From contig CAKAKS010000031.1 of assembly GCA_916700875.1 (NCBI GenBank), positions 9,387,977 to 9,451,976 on the forward strand: a stretch of 64,000 bases of DNA, read 5' to 3'. A program made the translations under genes and the position numbers. The stretch is from Sebastes aleutianus. Its lineage: Eukaryota; Chordata; Actinopteri; Perciformes; Sebastidae. Of this stretch, positions 37,501 through 50,121 are shown one piece after another (the stretch's first letter is position 1; each line of letters begins with the position of its first letter). The notes under the pieces are model-generated. The model was not told the DNA's origin. It worked only from the letters and a program-made list of their open reading frames with translations, and did not search any database.

Positions 37501-39920
37501 GGTATTTATGTGCTAGCTCTGGCCTCATCACTGTGGAGACCGCAGAGATAAACATCATTCATTCTGGGATATAAATCATAGTGTATTAGCTGTCCAGTTC
37601 CTTTGAGATTCTTTTCATTTCGATTCCTACAAGGCATTTCCTAAGATGAATAAAAACTTCAGTTAGGAGATCAGTTGACCCGTTCTTTTAACGTTTTTGC
37701 TATTATGCTGATACAGAAGTTGGCACAGTGTGACTGCTTATTTTTATATTTATATGAAAACAGAGCTGTCAGGATTATGAGTCACCAGCTGGGTGGTGGT
37801 GGATTGTGGGTGTTCATAATAATCAGCTGGAAGTCAGCCAGTATGGCAGTTGCAAGTTAACTATCCCATTCTTTTAATAGTGTTTAGCTTAGCTTGTCAA
37901 GCAGACAATATGTTCCATTTTTTGATGACTTATTAATTTTGTGTTATATAAGTAAAAATAGAGAACATTTTCTGGTAATCCATGAATCACCGGTGAAGCA
38001 TTAATTGTCTTCCACCCTAACAATAACTACAGCAACGTCAGTAAAGCGCAATCATGATGTCAACATGACAACCATTGACTGTATATAAAGATGGGGGCGA
38101 TCCAGATGTTTTGGCTTCACTTTTGTGGAGCGGTTATGTTGTCCATCTTTATATATAGAGCTATGATAACAACACATAAATGTAATCCTCAACTTTTTTC
38201 TTTCCCTTAAACTCAGACATGCTTTTACAGGCATTTAAGAGCGTTGTGTTGTTGCCAGATTTGTGTCAGCTACGGGACGCCTGTCCTTCGTTGGTTCACA
38301 AGCTGCTCAACCAGGTGACCGTGACAGTACATCACGCTCTTCCTTCTTCCTCAATTCTCACCGCTCCCTCTTCTGATTTGTTCTTGCAATATTGTATGTC
38401 TTTCACCACCTCCACCTCTTCCTCCTCTCACCTTTAATGAGCTCTGTGTTACCTTTGAGTCCCCTCCTCATCTTTTTCTCCTAATCCTCCTCTTCTTCCA
38501 ACCCCTTTTCGTCGTACTGTCATCTATTTTTAGCTCCTCGTGTGGTGGGCAGAGGAGGTGCGTGAAAGCATGGGAGTGTGTCTGGATCGCGGGGGAGAAA
38601 GGTGCACGCCGGTGTGTGTGTGTCTGTGTGTGTGTGTGTATGTGTGGGTATGTTTGGGTCTCCATCACGCTACATCAAATTGCACCGCACGAGACACAGT
38701 CTTCAGGAAGCCATTAGGATGAGGATGTAGCAGCACTAAATCTTTTCTAATTTTAGTACAAGAATCTGAGTTAAATGTAATCAGCACATCATAGGATCTA
38801 AAAATAACTCAGTTGGTAATTTTCCTTGCGGAGATACAGTAGGCTCTTTACAGAAGGGCTGAAGGGGACTTGCTAGAGCTAACCTCTTTAAGAAAATTGA
38901 ATAAAAAGTGTTCAACTCATTCCTTTAGAGCACCTGCAATAAAAAGCTGGCTGTTAATATTGTTGGAGATTAAAAGATGTCTGGTGAGGTCATGCTACTT
39001 GGGTATAGCTGACTGTGTCAAAGCAACTCTCGTGCTAAGTGGAGGCACAGCATCCGCTGATGCATACACAATCAGGAGCAGCTGCATATCTGTTTAGGGG
39101 CTTTCAGGCCAAATAGACCATGCACAAATACATGGACAAAGTTACTGTTCAAATGCGAACATTCTTTGATGTGCAAAGTATATATTAATCTGACAATATT
39201 TGGATCTTGCTTGTATTTTGCTTACATATAGTATGTTGACTCTGGTACAACCATAAGAATATTTGGTAACGCTTCATTTTACAGGTCCGCAAATTTCATG
39301 GTAATTAGGTGATAATTAGCAAGTAACCTTTTTGAAATTTCTTTAGAGTTACTGCCAAATTACTCCAATATTTACCTCAAAATGTATCGAAAATTACTTT
39401 ATTATAAACAATATTTAATAATTATAAAACAAGTAAAATGCCACGTCAGGCTAGTAAATCCAACAACTCTCTCTATAAGGCAAGTGGTAAAAAAAAAAAA
39501 AAGTAGAAGAATAAAACATATTGTTTTTTCCGGAGCTGATGATGGAAGTAGCTAAGGACTGAGCCATCTTGCATCTTTCTTATCTCTATTGAGAGCTGCA
39601 CATGTGCAGAACCGATAGGCTACTAGTGAGAAAATGAAGGTGGGTAAAGACAAAGTTTATGCGCTGAAGCACAAGCGAGCATTTCAATTATCACAGGAGT
39701 TTAGTTGGGTGGCGTTAGATGATGTGGGCGAAACTCCAGATTAATTTACCTAAATAAAGATTAAACATGACAATTAACTTAAGTCTTTGTTGTTATTTGA
39801 TAACTGCTAATAAATAAAACAATTTGTATAGGGTCAAGTAAAAATTGACTCCGGGCAAGTCGATTTAAAAAAAAGAAGATTAACATTGAACCCTTCTTAG
39901 TACTGTAGATTTACAGTTGT

Positions 39921-39967
<47 letters not shown>

Positions 39968-42900
39968 CTCTCGCTCTCTCTATCGCTCTTTCAAAGACAC
40001 ATGCACTCATAAAGTTGCAAAGTTAAACAGAAAAAACACACAAAAACACACTTTTATATCTGGAAAGACCCTTGAAGAAAGTAGGTCATTTGTATAATGA
40101 TACATGATATAAGTACCAATTTTATACAAGGCGTACATTGTAAAAGGCAAGAGTACTGTGTGTACTAAGTACTGTACTGTGTGTGTGCTTATTTTTGAAT
40201 TTGATGTTATTTAAGTAAGATGTACAATTTTCCAGTATTAATAATAAACCCTCTTTGCCGTTGAGGTTGTGAGTTCATTCACCTTGAACTAGACTAATGA
40301 ACTATGGCAATAGCATATTTATCTTGCAATGGTGTGTTTTTTTTTTCAATCAGCGATCTTATGCGCGTCTAATTATGTCATTTCATCTCGTTCTTTTTCT
40401 TTGAAGTTCTTTCTCATGATTTAAAGCAATGCATTTCTCAGTCAGGCTTAAAGTGGCCTAAGAAAATGTTAATTTTAGCATCACTACATTTTCTATTTCT
40501 TATCTGAACTTGCCAAACATCCACCATTGAATTGCGCCTTTCAGTCTCTCCTTCACTCGCAGTTACTAATTGCATAATTACTTGATGCGTTAGTGAATCA
40601 GCTGCTAATTACACAAAGGCTGTCAGCGTAAATTAAATTATGATGCGCTGTGCTTTCATGTATTGAAATCTGTCTCTCAGTCTTGTTAGGCTTGTATGTT
40701 GCTGCTGTTTATTATTAGTAGATTACAAATATAAAAAATTAGTAAACTAGAAAAAATGGATTTATCGCATTTAGTTTTATGCAGTGTGCAGCAGAGTACC
40801 AGCTTGAAAAAGACAGTAAAAATGCAGTTATAGCTTCCTTAATAAACAAGGAGAGAAAGTGTTGCACAATTAACTTTGGATTCTTTCTTTCACAAGAAAT
40901 TAAAGATTATCTGTTGAATGACGTCACTTTTAATACAGGGTGTTGCTGTTCTTTTCATTTACAGAAGCAGACACACATAAGAGCTGATTTAACCTTTGTG
41001 CAGCATTAAGCACATACTGTATGTCCTTGGTTTACATTTAGATTAATAATAGAAATATTTCCTGTAAACTGCACCCAGGAATGCAGTTATTGTTTCCCTG
41101 CAAACAAATACAATAACTTTTTCTGTACGGTAGAAAGACAATGTCCATTCTTTACAGCTCAAAATGCTTTTGGGAATGAGGTGAGAGACTACAGACAAGT
41201 TAACAGTCAAAAGAGCTGGCCTAGTACTGAATGTTACTAATTTTAGCAGTGTGAAACAGCATGTTTGAATTTTTGGGTGATTTTGACAAACACTGGCATA
41301 AAAAAAAAAAAAACAGGGAGGAGTGAGAGGGTGGGGGAAGGAGGGAAGCCTCGTGCCCTTGCAGTTGATCATTGGTTGGAGCCACAGGGAAGGGGAGGGG
41401 CCTTGGTGCCACTGTTTCTGTAGAGAGAGAGGCAGAGAGAGAGAGAGAGAGAGAGACTGAGAGAGAGAAAGAGAGACAGCAAAGGAGGATAAATGAACAC
41501 AGGGGGTTCTCCCAGCATCGGTATGCCTGCCTCCCTCATTTCCAGTCCAGACATAGTTGCTGCTCCTCTGGATAGGAATAACAGCTGAGGTGCGTTTGCA
41601 TGCGTGTGCGCGTGTTTTAAATATCCGTCACCCCGCGCACCTCTTTCATCCTCTCCGCTCACGGCAGTCCGCTGTGATCTTACTGCGAAGGACCAGACAG
41701 ACAAACTGAGACAAGAGCAAGCGGACGTGGAGGAGTGGTGAAAAGAGGGTAAAGCAGAGAGCAAGAAGAAGAAACAAGAAAGAGAAGCAGGAGGACAGAA
41801 GAAAAAGGAGACTTCAATTTCTTCCTTCATGTCCACAGCACATGACACAGTGATGTCTTCTTACTGGAAGCTGTGACTCTGTGGACTATTGACAGATGAG
41901 AGAGAGCTTCTGTCTGAGCTTTCTGCAGCTGCAGCAGATGTTGAAGACATCTTTGACTTTATAGGGAGCGGAGGCATTTCAAGCATACATTGGACTGGAA
42001 TTCCTTTAAACAAAGTCACATTTCATTCTCTTTTTTTTTCTTCCTTTTCGTGCCTTCAGCTGGGAAGTAAAGAAAGAAGGAATACACACGTTGCTTTTTT
42101 GTGTGTTAATCTGGTGGTTTTGTATCTCGGTGTAAAACCACAACTGCCTGCACCGAGGACAAACCCAGGGGGCTTCTCACCTTTCTCTGTCCTTTCCATC
42201 CCTCCTGCATTTTGAAATGGCAGATGGCAGCAGTCTCATCATGGAACCGCAGCATGGAGCTTTTTGTTTGGACTGAGAGCCTACAGCTACTTTCAGAAGC
42301 AGCCAGCTACCTGTCAAAATAGTGGGTTCATCGTACCCTCGGAGGGGCCCCCTCAGACACGTATTCCTGCCCAAGATGATGAATTCCTCCCTGGATCCAC
42401 TGAACCAGAGCTCTGCTGACCCGTCAAACTTATCTACTCCCTTCTGCCTGCTTGAGATAGGCTACTCCCAAATTTTCACCACCTGCCTCCTCGAAGTCTC
42501 GATCATATGCCTCCTCACTGTTCTTATCATTTCCGGTAACCTGGTGGTGATTTTTGTGTTCCACTGTGCCCCCTTGCTTAGCCAGCACACCACCAGTGCT
42601 TTCATCCAGACTATGGCGTACGCTGATCTGCTGGTGGGGGTCAGCTGCCTATTCCCCTCCCTGTACCTCCTGCATCACCTCCAGGGCCTCGACCCCAAAC
42701 TCACCTGCCAGGTGTTCGGGTACATGGTGTCCGTTTTAAAATCAGTGTCAATGGTGTCGTTGGCATGCGTGAGTGTAGACCGCTACGTCGCCATCACACG
42801 ACCTCTGACTTACGCGTCCCTGGTGACGCCTTGCCGAGTGCGATGCTGCATCGTTCTAATATGGTTGTACTCCGCCCTGGTGTTCCTCCCGTCTTTTCTC

Positions 42901-45900
42901 GGGTGGGGGAAACCCGGCTACCACGGGGACGTGGTGGAGTGGTGCGCGGTTGAGTGGAGGACTCGTCCAGAATTCACAACCTTCATCGTTGCAATGCTCT
43001 ACGCCCCAGCCGCTCTCACCGTCTGCTTCACCTACGCCAACATCTTCAAGATCTGCCGACAGCACAACCGGGAGATCAGCGAGCGCCGCGCACGTTACCG
43101 ACCCCAACAGCTGCAGTGCCCAGGATTGACAGTGGGGTCTGCGATCAAGGACAACAGTGCAGTAGAGCACTTGTCCCAACCGCAAAAATCCCAACCACCA
43201 TATCAGCAGCCCACATCAACATACCCAGACAAGCGATACGCTATGGTACTGTTCCGCATTACCAGCGTGTTCTATATCCTCTGGTTGCCCTACATCCTCT
43301 ACTTTCTGTTGGAGAGCGGTGGGATCTACCACCACCCCGCAGCCTCATTCCTCACCACATGGCTCGCCATCAGCAACAGCTTCTGTAACTGTCTCATATA
43401 CAGCCTCTCCAACTCGGCCTTCAGGAAGGGCCTCAAACGCCTCTGCTCCTTTTGTTTACAGCGCAGCGGCAGTGGCTTTGGGGTTAGCAACAGCAAAAAG
43501 ACTTTTGTTGGTTCTGTTGAAAAAGGATGTGGAGGGTCGGGGTATGGATACGGTCACGGGGAAATAGGAATTGGCACAACGTGTCATGTGTAGGGCACAC
43601 ACAGAGGAAACCCTTGTGCCAAATTGGCATTTGAACCTTTTTTTAAAAGATGCCTGATGTGCTGTAAAACGTCTCCTCTTTTAAGCTTAAATGTGCTGTA
43701 AAGAGATGGAAGGAGGCGTTGATCCGCCGCTGCTGTTTCTGTCGCATTTGGAGGTTACACAGGCGTCCTCTCAGCACACTCCACAGCTGGCAAAGACAGA
43801 GAAAGGGAGTCGGGAGCAAATCACTGAAGGAGAAAAAGGGCTAAATAGCCCTGCAAGGTGTTTTAAAATGGTCAAGGAAACCGAGCATACTCACTGGTTG
43901 AAAAAGGAGGAGAAAATAGTGTCTGAAAATCTCTGGAGAAATGAACTCTTTTGAGGTTGAACAACATTTGTATCTTTTAATGGGAAGTGAATCCTTAACT
44001 TATTTTGCCAAAACATCAAAACGTTACAAGAAAAATGTTGTGAAAAGCTGTATGTGAAACCTTTGTTGCCAGATTATCAGCACAGTTGAATGCAAAAAAA
44101 GAAGAAGAAATGAATGCAAATAGAGTAACAGTGTTTCAGTAATGTGGTGCTGAGGTGAACTGCCAATAGCAAGCTCTTTAAATATGTTTTCACGTGCTCT
44201 TACCCCCTCAGTATCTGAATACTAAAGGTGATGCAACAGTGTTTTTGTGTATTTGTTGTGTCTCTTGTTGTTGACTGATTGATTGAGCTTAGTCAGTCAA
44301 AAAGAAATGATGTAGGTCCAGACCCAGTACACGTTATTTTCTAGTTTGCATTGACTGAACTGATTATGGTTTGTCAGCATCAAAACATCTATTCATCAAC
44401 TTTTGATGTTATTCTCAGTGAATTTATCTTTCAATTCATTTTTCAAGTCTTTGTCAGTTTCATTGCCCCCTTGCTGTTTTGATTATGTAACTAAACTTAT
44501 TTCATAAGCGTGTCCAAGGCAAAGCAAGACAAAGAAAGGATGTATTTTCACACTTATTTTACACTGTTGGTACATCATTGGGCTGACTTTTTTGTTCGAA
44601 GGTAAAAACATTAAGCTCTTAGATGAATGACCCTTGAACTGTGATCCTGACACCTTGTCTTCAGGATTGGCTGAGAGGAATGATGAGAAGTCTTAACTAT
44701 GTGATTGTGGAAATAGTCTTACAAATAATTCACTTGTTAGAAACCGAGGTGTACTTCATTATTTATTCTTCATTTTTTATTCGGATCCCCATTAGCTTCT
44801 GCAGAGCGGTTGCTACTCTTTCTGGGGTTCAAACAAAAACAATAAAAATAATTTTAAATCAAACGAGAAGCAAAGAGAAGAAAACAAGCCAATTGTAAGA
44901 ATCAGAAAATAACAAAAACTAAATTGTCACAAATTTCCAAAACAACAATAACCAAAATAGCATATATGCTTTAGTGGCTTTTTTTTTTTTTAAAAGAAAA
45001 TCTACTTTTGACTGTCTGATGACCTCTTCAAATGACATTTTGCATATATAACAGATGACTAGATTTGAATAGAGTCGCCACAGTTAGCCATGAATGATAA
45101 TTGTTGATGTATCTCATACACATTAGCACAGAAAGAACAATGAAGAACTAATTTGACTGCTCTGTTCTGTGCAGTTTTTGTAGATGTTTCTAAGCTTCAC
45201 TTAACAAATTAACTGGGCAGTACTCCAGGTGTATTTGTTGACTGTATTGTGACTGCATTATTGTGCCCGTATTTGGGGACTAGTGCATATGCACACATAC
45301 AAACATCAAATCATCATTAAATGTAAACAGAACAGACAAATAGCCCATTAACTCTGCTGCCAGTCGGACCTCTAACCTCTGTGCAGCACCATGAAGAGGG
45401 ACTGACCCCTCAACTCTGCTGAAATTCAGTTGCATGTGTGCGTGTATGTGAGCGCCTACGTGCATGCACGTGTTGTAGTCAGTCTGCTTGTTCCCATGTG
45501 TAGTTCTGTGGGTTCTTTTCACTCTTAACTTGATATCTAATACAACATTATCAAGACCAATAATAAGCCGAAATGAATCCAAGCGTCACTGAACTCAAAC
45601 ATTGTGAAAGATTCTCTCTATTTTGAACCATGGAGACTCATTTCACAGTTTATTTAGGTGCAGATAATCTCACTTTATATGTTTTATCTAATCTACCAAA
45701 GAAAGTTCAACAGACATTCTTTTTCTATCTAATATATGAAGGTTTAGTAAAATGCGATTGGGTTTTACACAACGTTTTGTGTAGGGCCACTGCACTGTGT
45801 TGGCTCAGTGATGCCTTGTGTGCATGAATATGACTGTTTCTCAGTATATAGTGATCTATTGTTGCCTTGATATACAAATGAACTGCTGGGAAAGTATTCT

Positions 45901-48900
45901 CCTTACATTTAGGGAGGGCTTAATTTATAGACAAGCGACTGTTTTTAGAGGGAACGGCACGGACTGGAAAAATTTAAATGAAAATATACATTAGCCAGCC
46001 TTGATTCCACACTTTGAGCCCCAGTTGGTGTGTGAAGTCATTAAAAAAAATGTGTTAATTCAGCTACTCGTTAAAAAATTCATAATTTGCAGTCATTGTT
46101 CCTCTCTTCTGTAAAACTGAAAACAACCAGGAGCAAACACGTGACTCAAAACTGTTCATTTTGTTTGCATTTTAATTTATTTGTTTGTGTGTGAATGAGT
46201 ATGAGTGCTTGTGCAGGTATGTTAGGATTAAGCGACCATTGGCTGAATTGGACTGTTTACGGTGTTTTAGCAAGGGTGCTAATAGATCTTCATTGCTTTA
46301 TTAGCTGCACATCACTTCCCTCCAGTATACTGTATTTTGTGAGTGTATGATGTACAATGGTGGTAGATTCACATGTTGTCTTTAAATATTTTGGCTGACA
46401 TCTGGGAAGCATTGCCAAATATTGTAATCTTTCCTATTTGTGCCGTCTTTTGTTCAGAAATGACGTGTACAGAAAATAGCATGTACAGAAATGGCATATT
46501 GAATGTCTGATGGTCAAACTACAGAAATTTATTTTTGTAAAAATTCCTTGGTTTCTGTCTTTTTCTCTCGTGGAACTCGTAAGTAGGTTTAGTAGCATGC
46601 TTACCTATCGAAATGATGAAGCGCTGTCTTTATGAAGATGCATTTTATTTTACTTGGACAGCTTCTATTAAGGTGTCTTTTGCAGTTGGTAAAAATAGAT
46701 TACTGTGAATTTGAGGTAAGAGGTCCACCACAAGTTTCCCACAGCTGTTAATGGTACAATTCCTCATAAATGTGTAAGATTTAGGGAAAAGTTATTGTGC
46801 CAAAACATTCAGCATTAGCATTCACACACACACATTCCCCTTTTTCCTGTGGGAAAACAATCGACTCATGTTCTCAAGGGAACAACACTCTGGTGGCGGC
46901 TGTGTCCGGGTGCAGTGCCATGTTGGGCAGGATTAGAGGGAACAAGAGGGAATATGGACACTAGGGCTGGTTTATGAAGCCATTTGTAGGTTAAATGCAG
47001 CCTTCTGCTGTGAGAGAGTAATATATGAGTGTATATAGATAGGTAATAATGGGGAAAGACATCTGCTGATAGTGTTTTTCAGATATGAAAGTAAAAATAA
47101 AATGTGCAAACGGTGCAAAGAAGGAAGTTTGAATGGTTCCTAGCTTGTGTTTCCAGAGTCCTTATATTATGCACTCGTCATTTTATTTCATTTTAAGCCC
47201 TTTACAAGTTTATCCAGAAACATTAGAGGGCGGCTGCTGCTTCTTCTTCATCTTTCTCTTCTGGCATCTTATGTGGTTGGCAAACAGCTTTAGGTGCATC
47301 GCCACTTTCAGAACTGGGGTTACCCAGATGTGTATCTGTCGTGGGAACAAGCATATGTAGCATACTGTCTATGTGGATCAATGTAAATAAAATAGTAGAA
47401 ACTATATTTTGAATTTATCCAGATAAAAAAACACATGACATTGATAAGTGTGATAGGGGCCTTATTCAAAATAACCAATAAAAATCCATTTTGAGGCACT
47501 TTTTTTTTTATTGAACATTTTTTTCTCACAGTTCAGACAAAAACAATACAAAAGTATTTTACACCAACTGAATACTGGTTGGCTATTGTATCTAACAGTA
47601 GACCGTACCCCAGTACAGCTTCACTCTTATAGTGCACTTTAACGCAAAAATACTCACGGAACGGTATTTTCTTATCTGCCTTTTAATCTGCATTGGACTT
47701 TGTGTTTTCGTAAGGCTCTAAATAGGCCACACAAGACCCCCACTAATGGCTGTCTCATGACCCAGCTGTTCTGAGGAACAGATTATTATCACAAATAAGA
47801 CTAGTTTGACCACTGTAACAAAACCTTGGTTTTGGAAATGTCCCAAAAGATGCAGGAATTTCACTCTGCGTTTATTTTTGTCCTCAATGAACGCTGGAAA
47901 TTGCTTACAGTCAACAATGGGGCATTTGTAAATTTCCGATGGAGAAAAAATTAAGCCATTACTGCATTAAATCATGACAAAATCATGTCATATTTCATAC
48001 GTCAGGGGTATTTGTTATGACGTTTTTGTAAAGATGTATGCTTTTATAGTTGGAGAATGTGTGGATAATGCAAATGGTCAAACATGTTTAATTTTGCTGT
48101 CATGAAAGTGAGTCTGTGTGAAAAATGTTACATTTTTCATCACACGATGCTTTGTAGGCGACGAGCCTGTATAGTATTATAAGATGTACATGTTGTGTAT
48201 CTGTAAATAGCAAATAAATGTAATGCTATCTCAATGTATTCAAATGTCCTTGTGCTAATTACTTTGCTACGAACACAGGCATGGTGGGCACAATTTCTTT
48301 TATTGTCAGTTTCTCCAGCCTCCCGCAGGTGAAATGCCATTTAGTAATCACTACTGAAGTACTTTAACACACACACTGTTTTTTTTTTTGACAAATATCA
48401 CAAAACAGACCCTTTTGCACAGTTATATTTAGTAGGGATGTCCCCTCTTAGTAGATAAATCGACTAATTGGTCATTTTAGTCTTAGTCGACTAAGATTTC
48501 TTTAGTAGATTAGTCATTTTTTATGCTTTTTTCATGCTGAATGACTTATTTCCAAGAAACTTATGAGCACATCTCTAGTAAACCCAAGATATAAAGTGGC
48601 TTTTGTGTGATTATTTGTGGAGAAACTCAGTTTTACAGATTTGTCGATTAAATCAACTACTAGATTAGTTGACAAAATCGTATGTGTTAGTTGACTAAGA
48701 ATTTCTTTGGTTGAGGACAGCCCTGATATTTAGTGAAGTGGAAGGCTTGGGTAAATACTGTTGGCTGAAGAACAAGTAGTTTAGTTGATAAGAAAAATAA
48801 TAGCATTGCATTCACACAGACTTTTCCATGATTTGCCAAACACTTTGGCGTAGATCATCACAGATGAGAATAAATTGTTGCTATGTTAATGTTACATGCT

Positions 48901-50064
48901 GTAAATGAACTGTAGCAGCACCATATTCATTCAAGCAGTTTGGTCTGCTGAATTTGCATGCTGGTGAAGCTGCAGCGGGAAATGTTAATGGGCTCAACTG
49001 GAAAGTCATACCATAAGAGAATGCAGACCATTGTAGTTTTGGCGGTGTATGTAGTATGTAGTATGTGGTGTTATTACAATTTACATTGCTTCTTCCTCCC
49101 TGTCATCCCTGTCTTGATCAGATACATATTTTTGCTTGCTCCTCCTTGTGCTAAAGCAGCATACCAGTGCACAAATGGCACAAAAAGTAGGGCAGGAAAC
49201 AGACCATTAAGATTTAATGATAGATGACGCTAAGGTGAGGAGACAGCGCTATGGGTAGCGTGAGCATGTGAGCATTACAGATTATTATAAAGGAAAGACT
49301 GAAGGAAACACTGACTTTAACTAAGTAGTATTCACTTTATTAATAAAGGAATTGCAGTTGTTTATGATGACTAGGGATGTGTATTGGCAAGAATCTGGCG
49401 ATACGATACATATCGTGATACAGGGGTTACGATTCAATATATTGCGATACTGTAAGCAATATAAGTTAACTTTTATTTTGCAATTAGAACAGTGGTATCT
49501 GCTCTTTTCATTTATCACTCTCCCTGTACCATCCAACATAAATGGCACTACTTTGAGAGGGCACATATCTTTGCAAATGAAATAAAGTATTGACTGAGTT
49601 AATCTTTGCATGTAAGCTATTAATTAAAAATCAATAGTGTTTTTGAGAATCGATTACAGTATCGCAAAACATAATATACTCGATATTTTTTATATTTTCT
49701 TACACCCCTAGTGATGAAAGCATCTGTCAGGGCTCTACTCATTATTTACAACGCATTAAAGTTACCGTCACATTCGCTATTCCTTCTGTAATTTAAGTTT
49801 TAAATCCAGCGATATAATCAAAGTGTAGCACTCAGGGTTGTTTGGGCTTGGGAGTGAGGTTTTGTATCGAGCTTGATAAATATCACCCTGTGTTCTCTTG
49901 GCATCTCAGCAGGGTCCTTTAGGAGCAGAGAAAGAATAACAGAATGACATGTCAGCTATTGTGTTGAGTCAGAGAAAATCAGGGACATAAACAATAGAGG
50001 GCTAGCTACTCAGCCTTCCCACGGAAGCCCTGCTCCGGTACTTTATTCCTAGCTTTAGACACAC

Positions 50065-50121
<57 letters not shown>

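Noticed and set aside
41369..41848. 159-codon open frame on the minus strand upstream of GPR21
   Set aside because: Low-complexity Ser/Leu and Phe/Cys runs over GA-rich sequence, no domain, opposite to the likely GPR21 5' UTR.
41889..42215. 108-codon frame just upstream of the GPR21 start
   Set aside because: It begins with TTG rather than ATG, is unlike any family, and lies in presumptive 5' UTR.
42322..42375. Upstream extension of the GPR21 frame by 18 codons
   Set aside because: The first codon is GTG, not ATG; the extension has no counterpart in the family. The first ATG is 42376.
42856..43194. 112-codon open frame antisense to GPR21
   Set aside because: It is a shadow of the receptor coding sequence with no recognisable protein features.
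44831..44850. AATAAA-like string as the GPR21 poly(A) signal
   Set aside because: It falls in an AT-rich LINE-like fragment in the opposite orientation, so the match is not informative.
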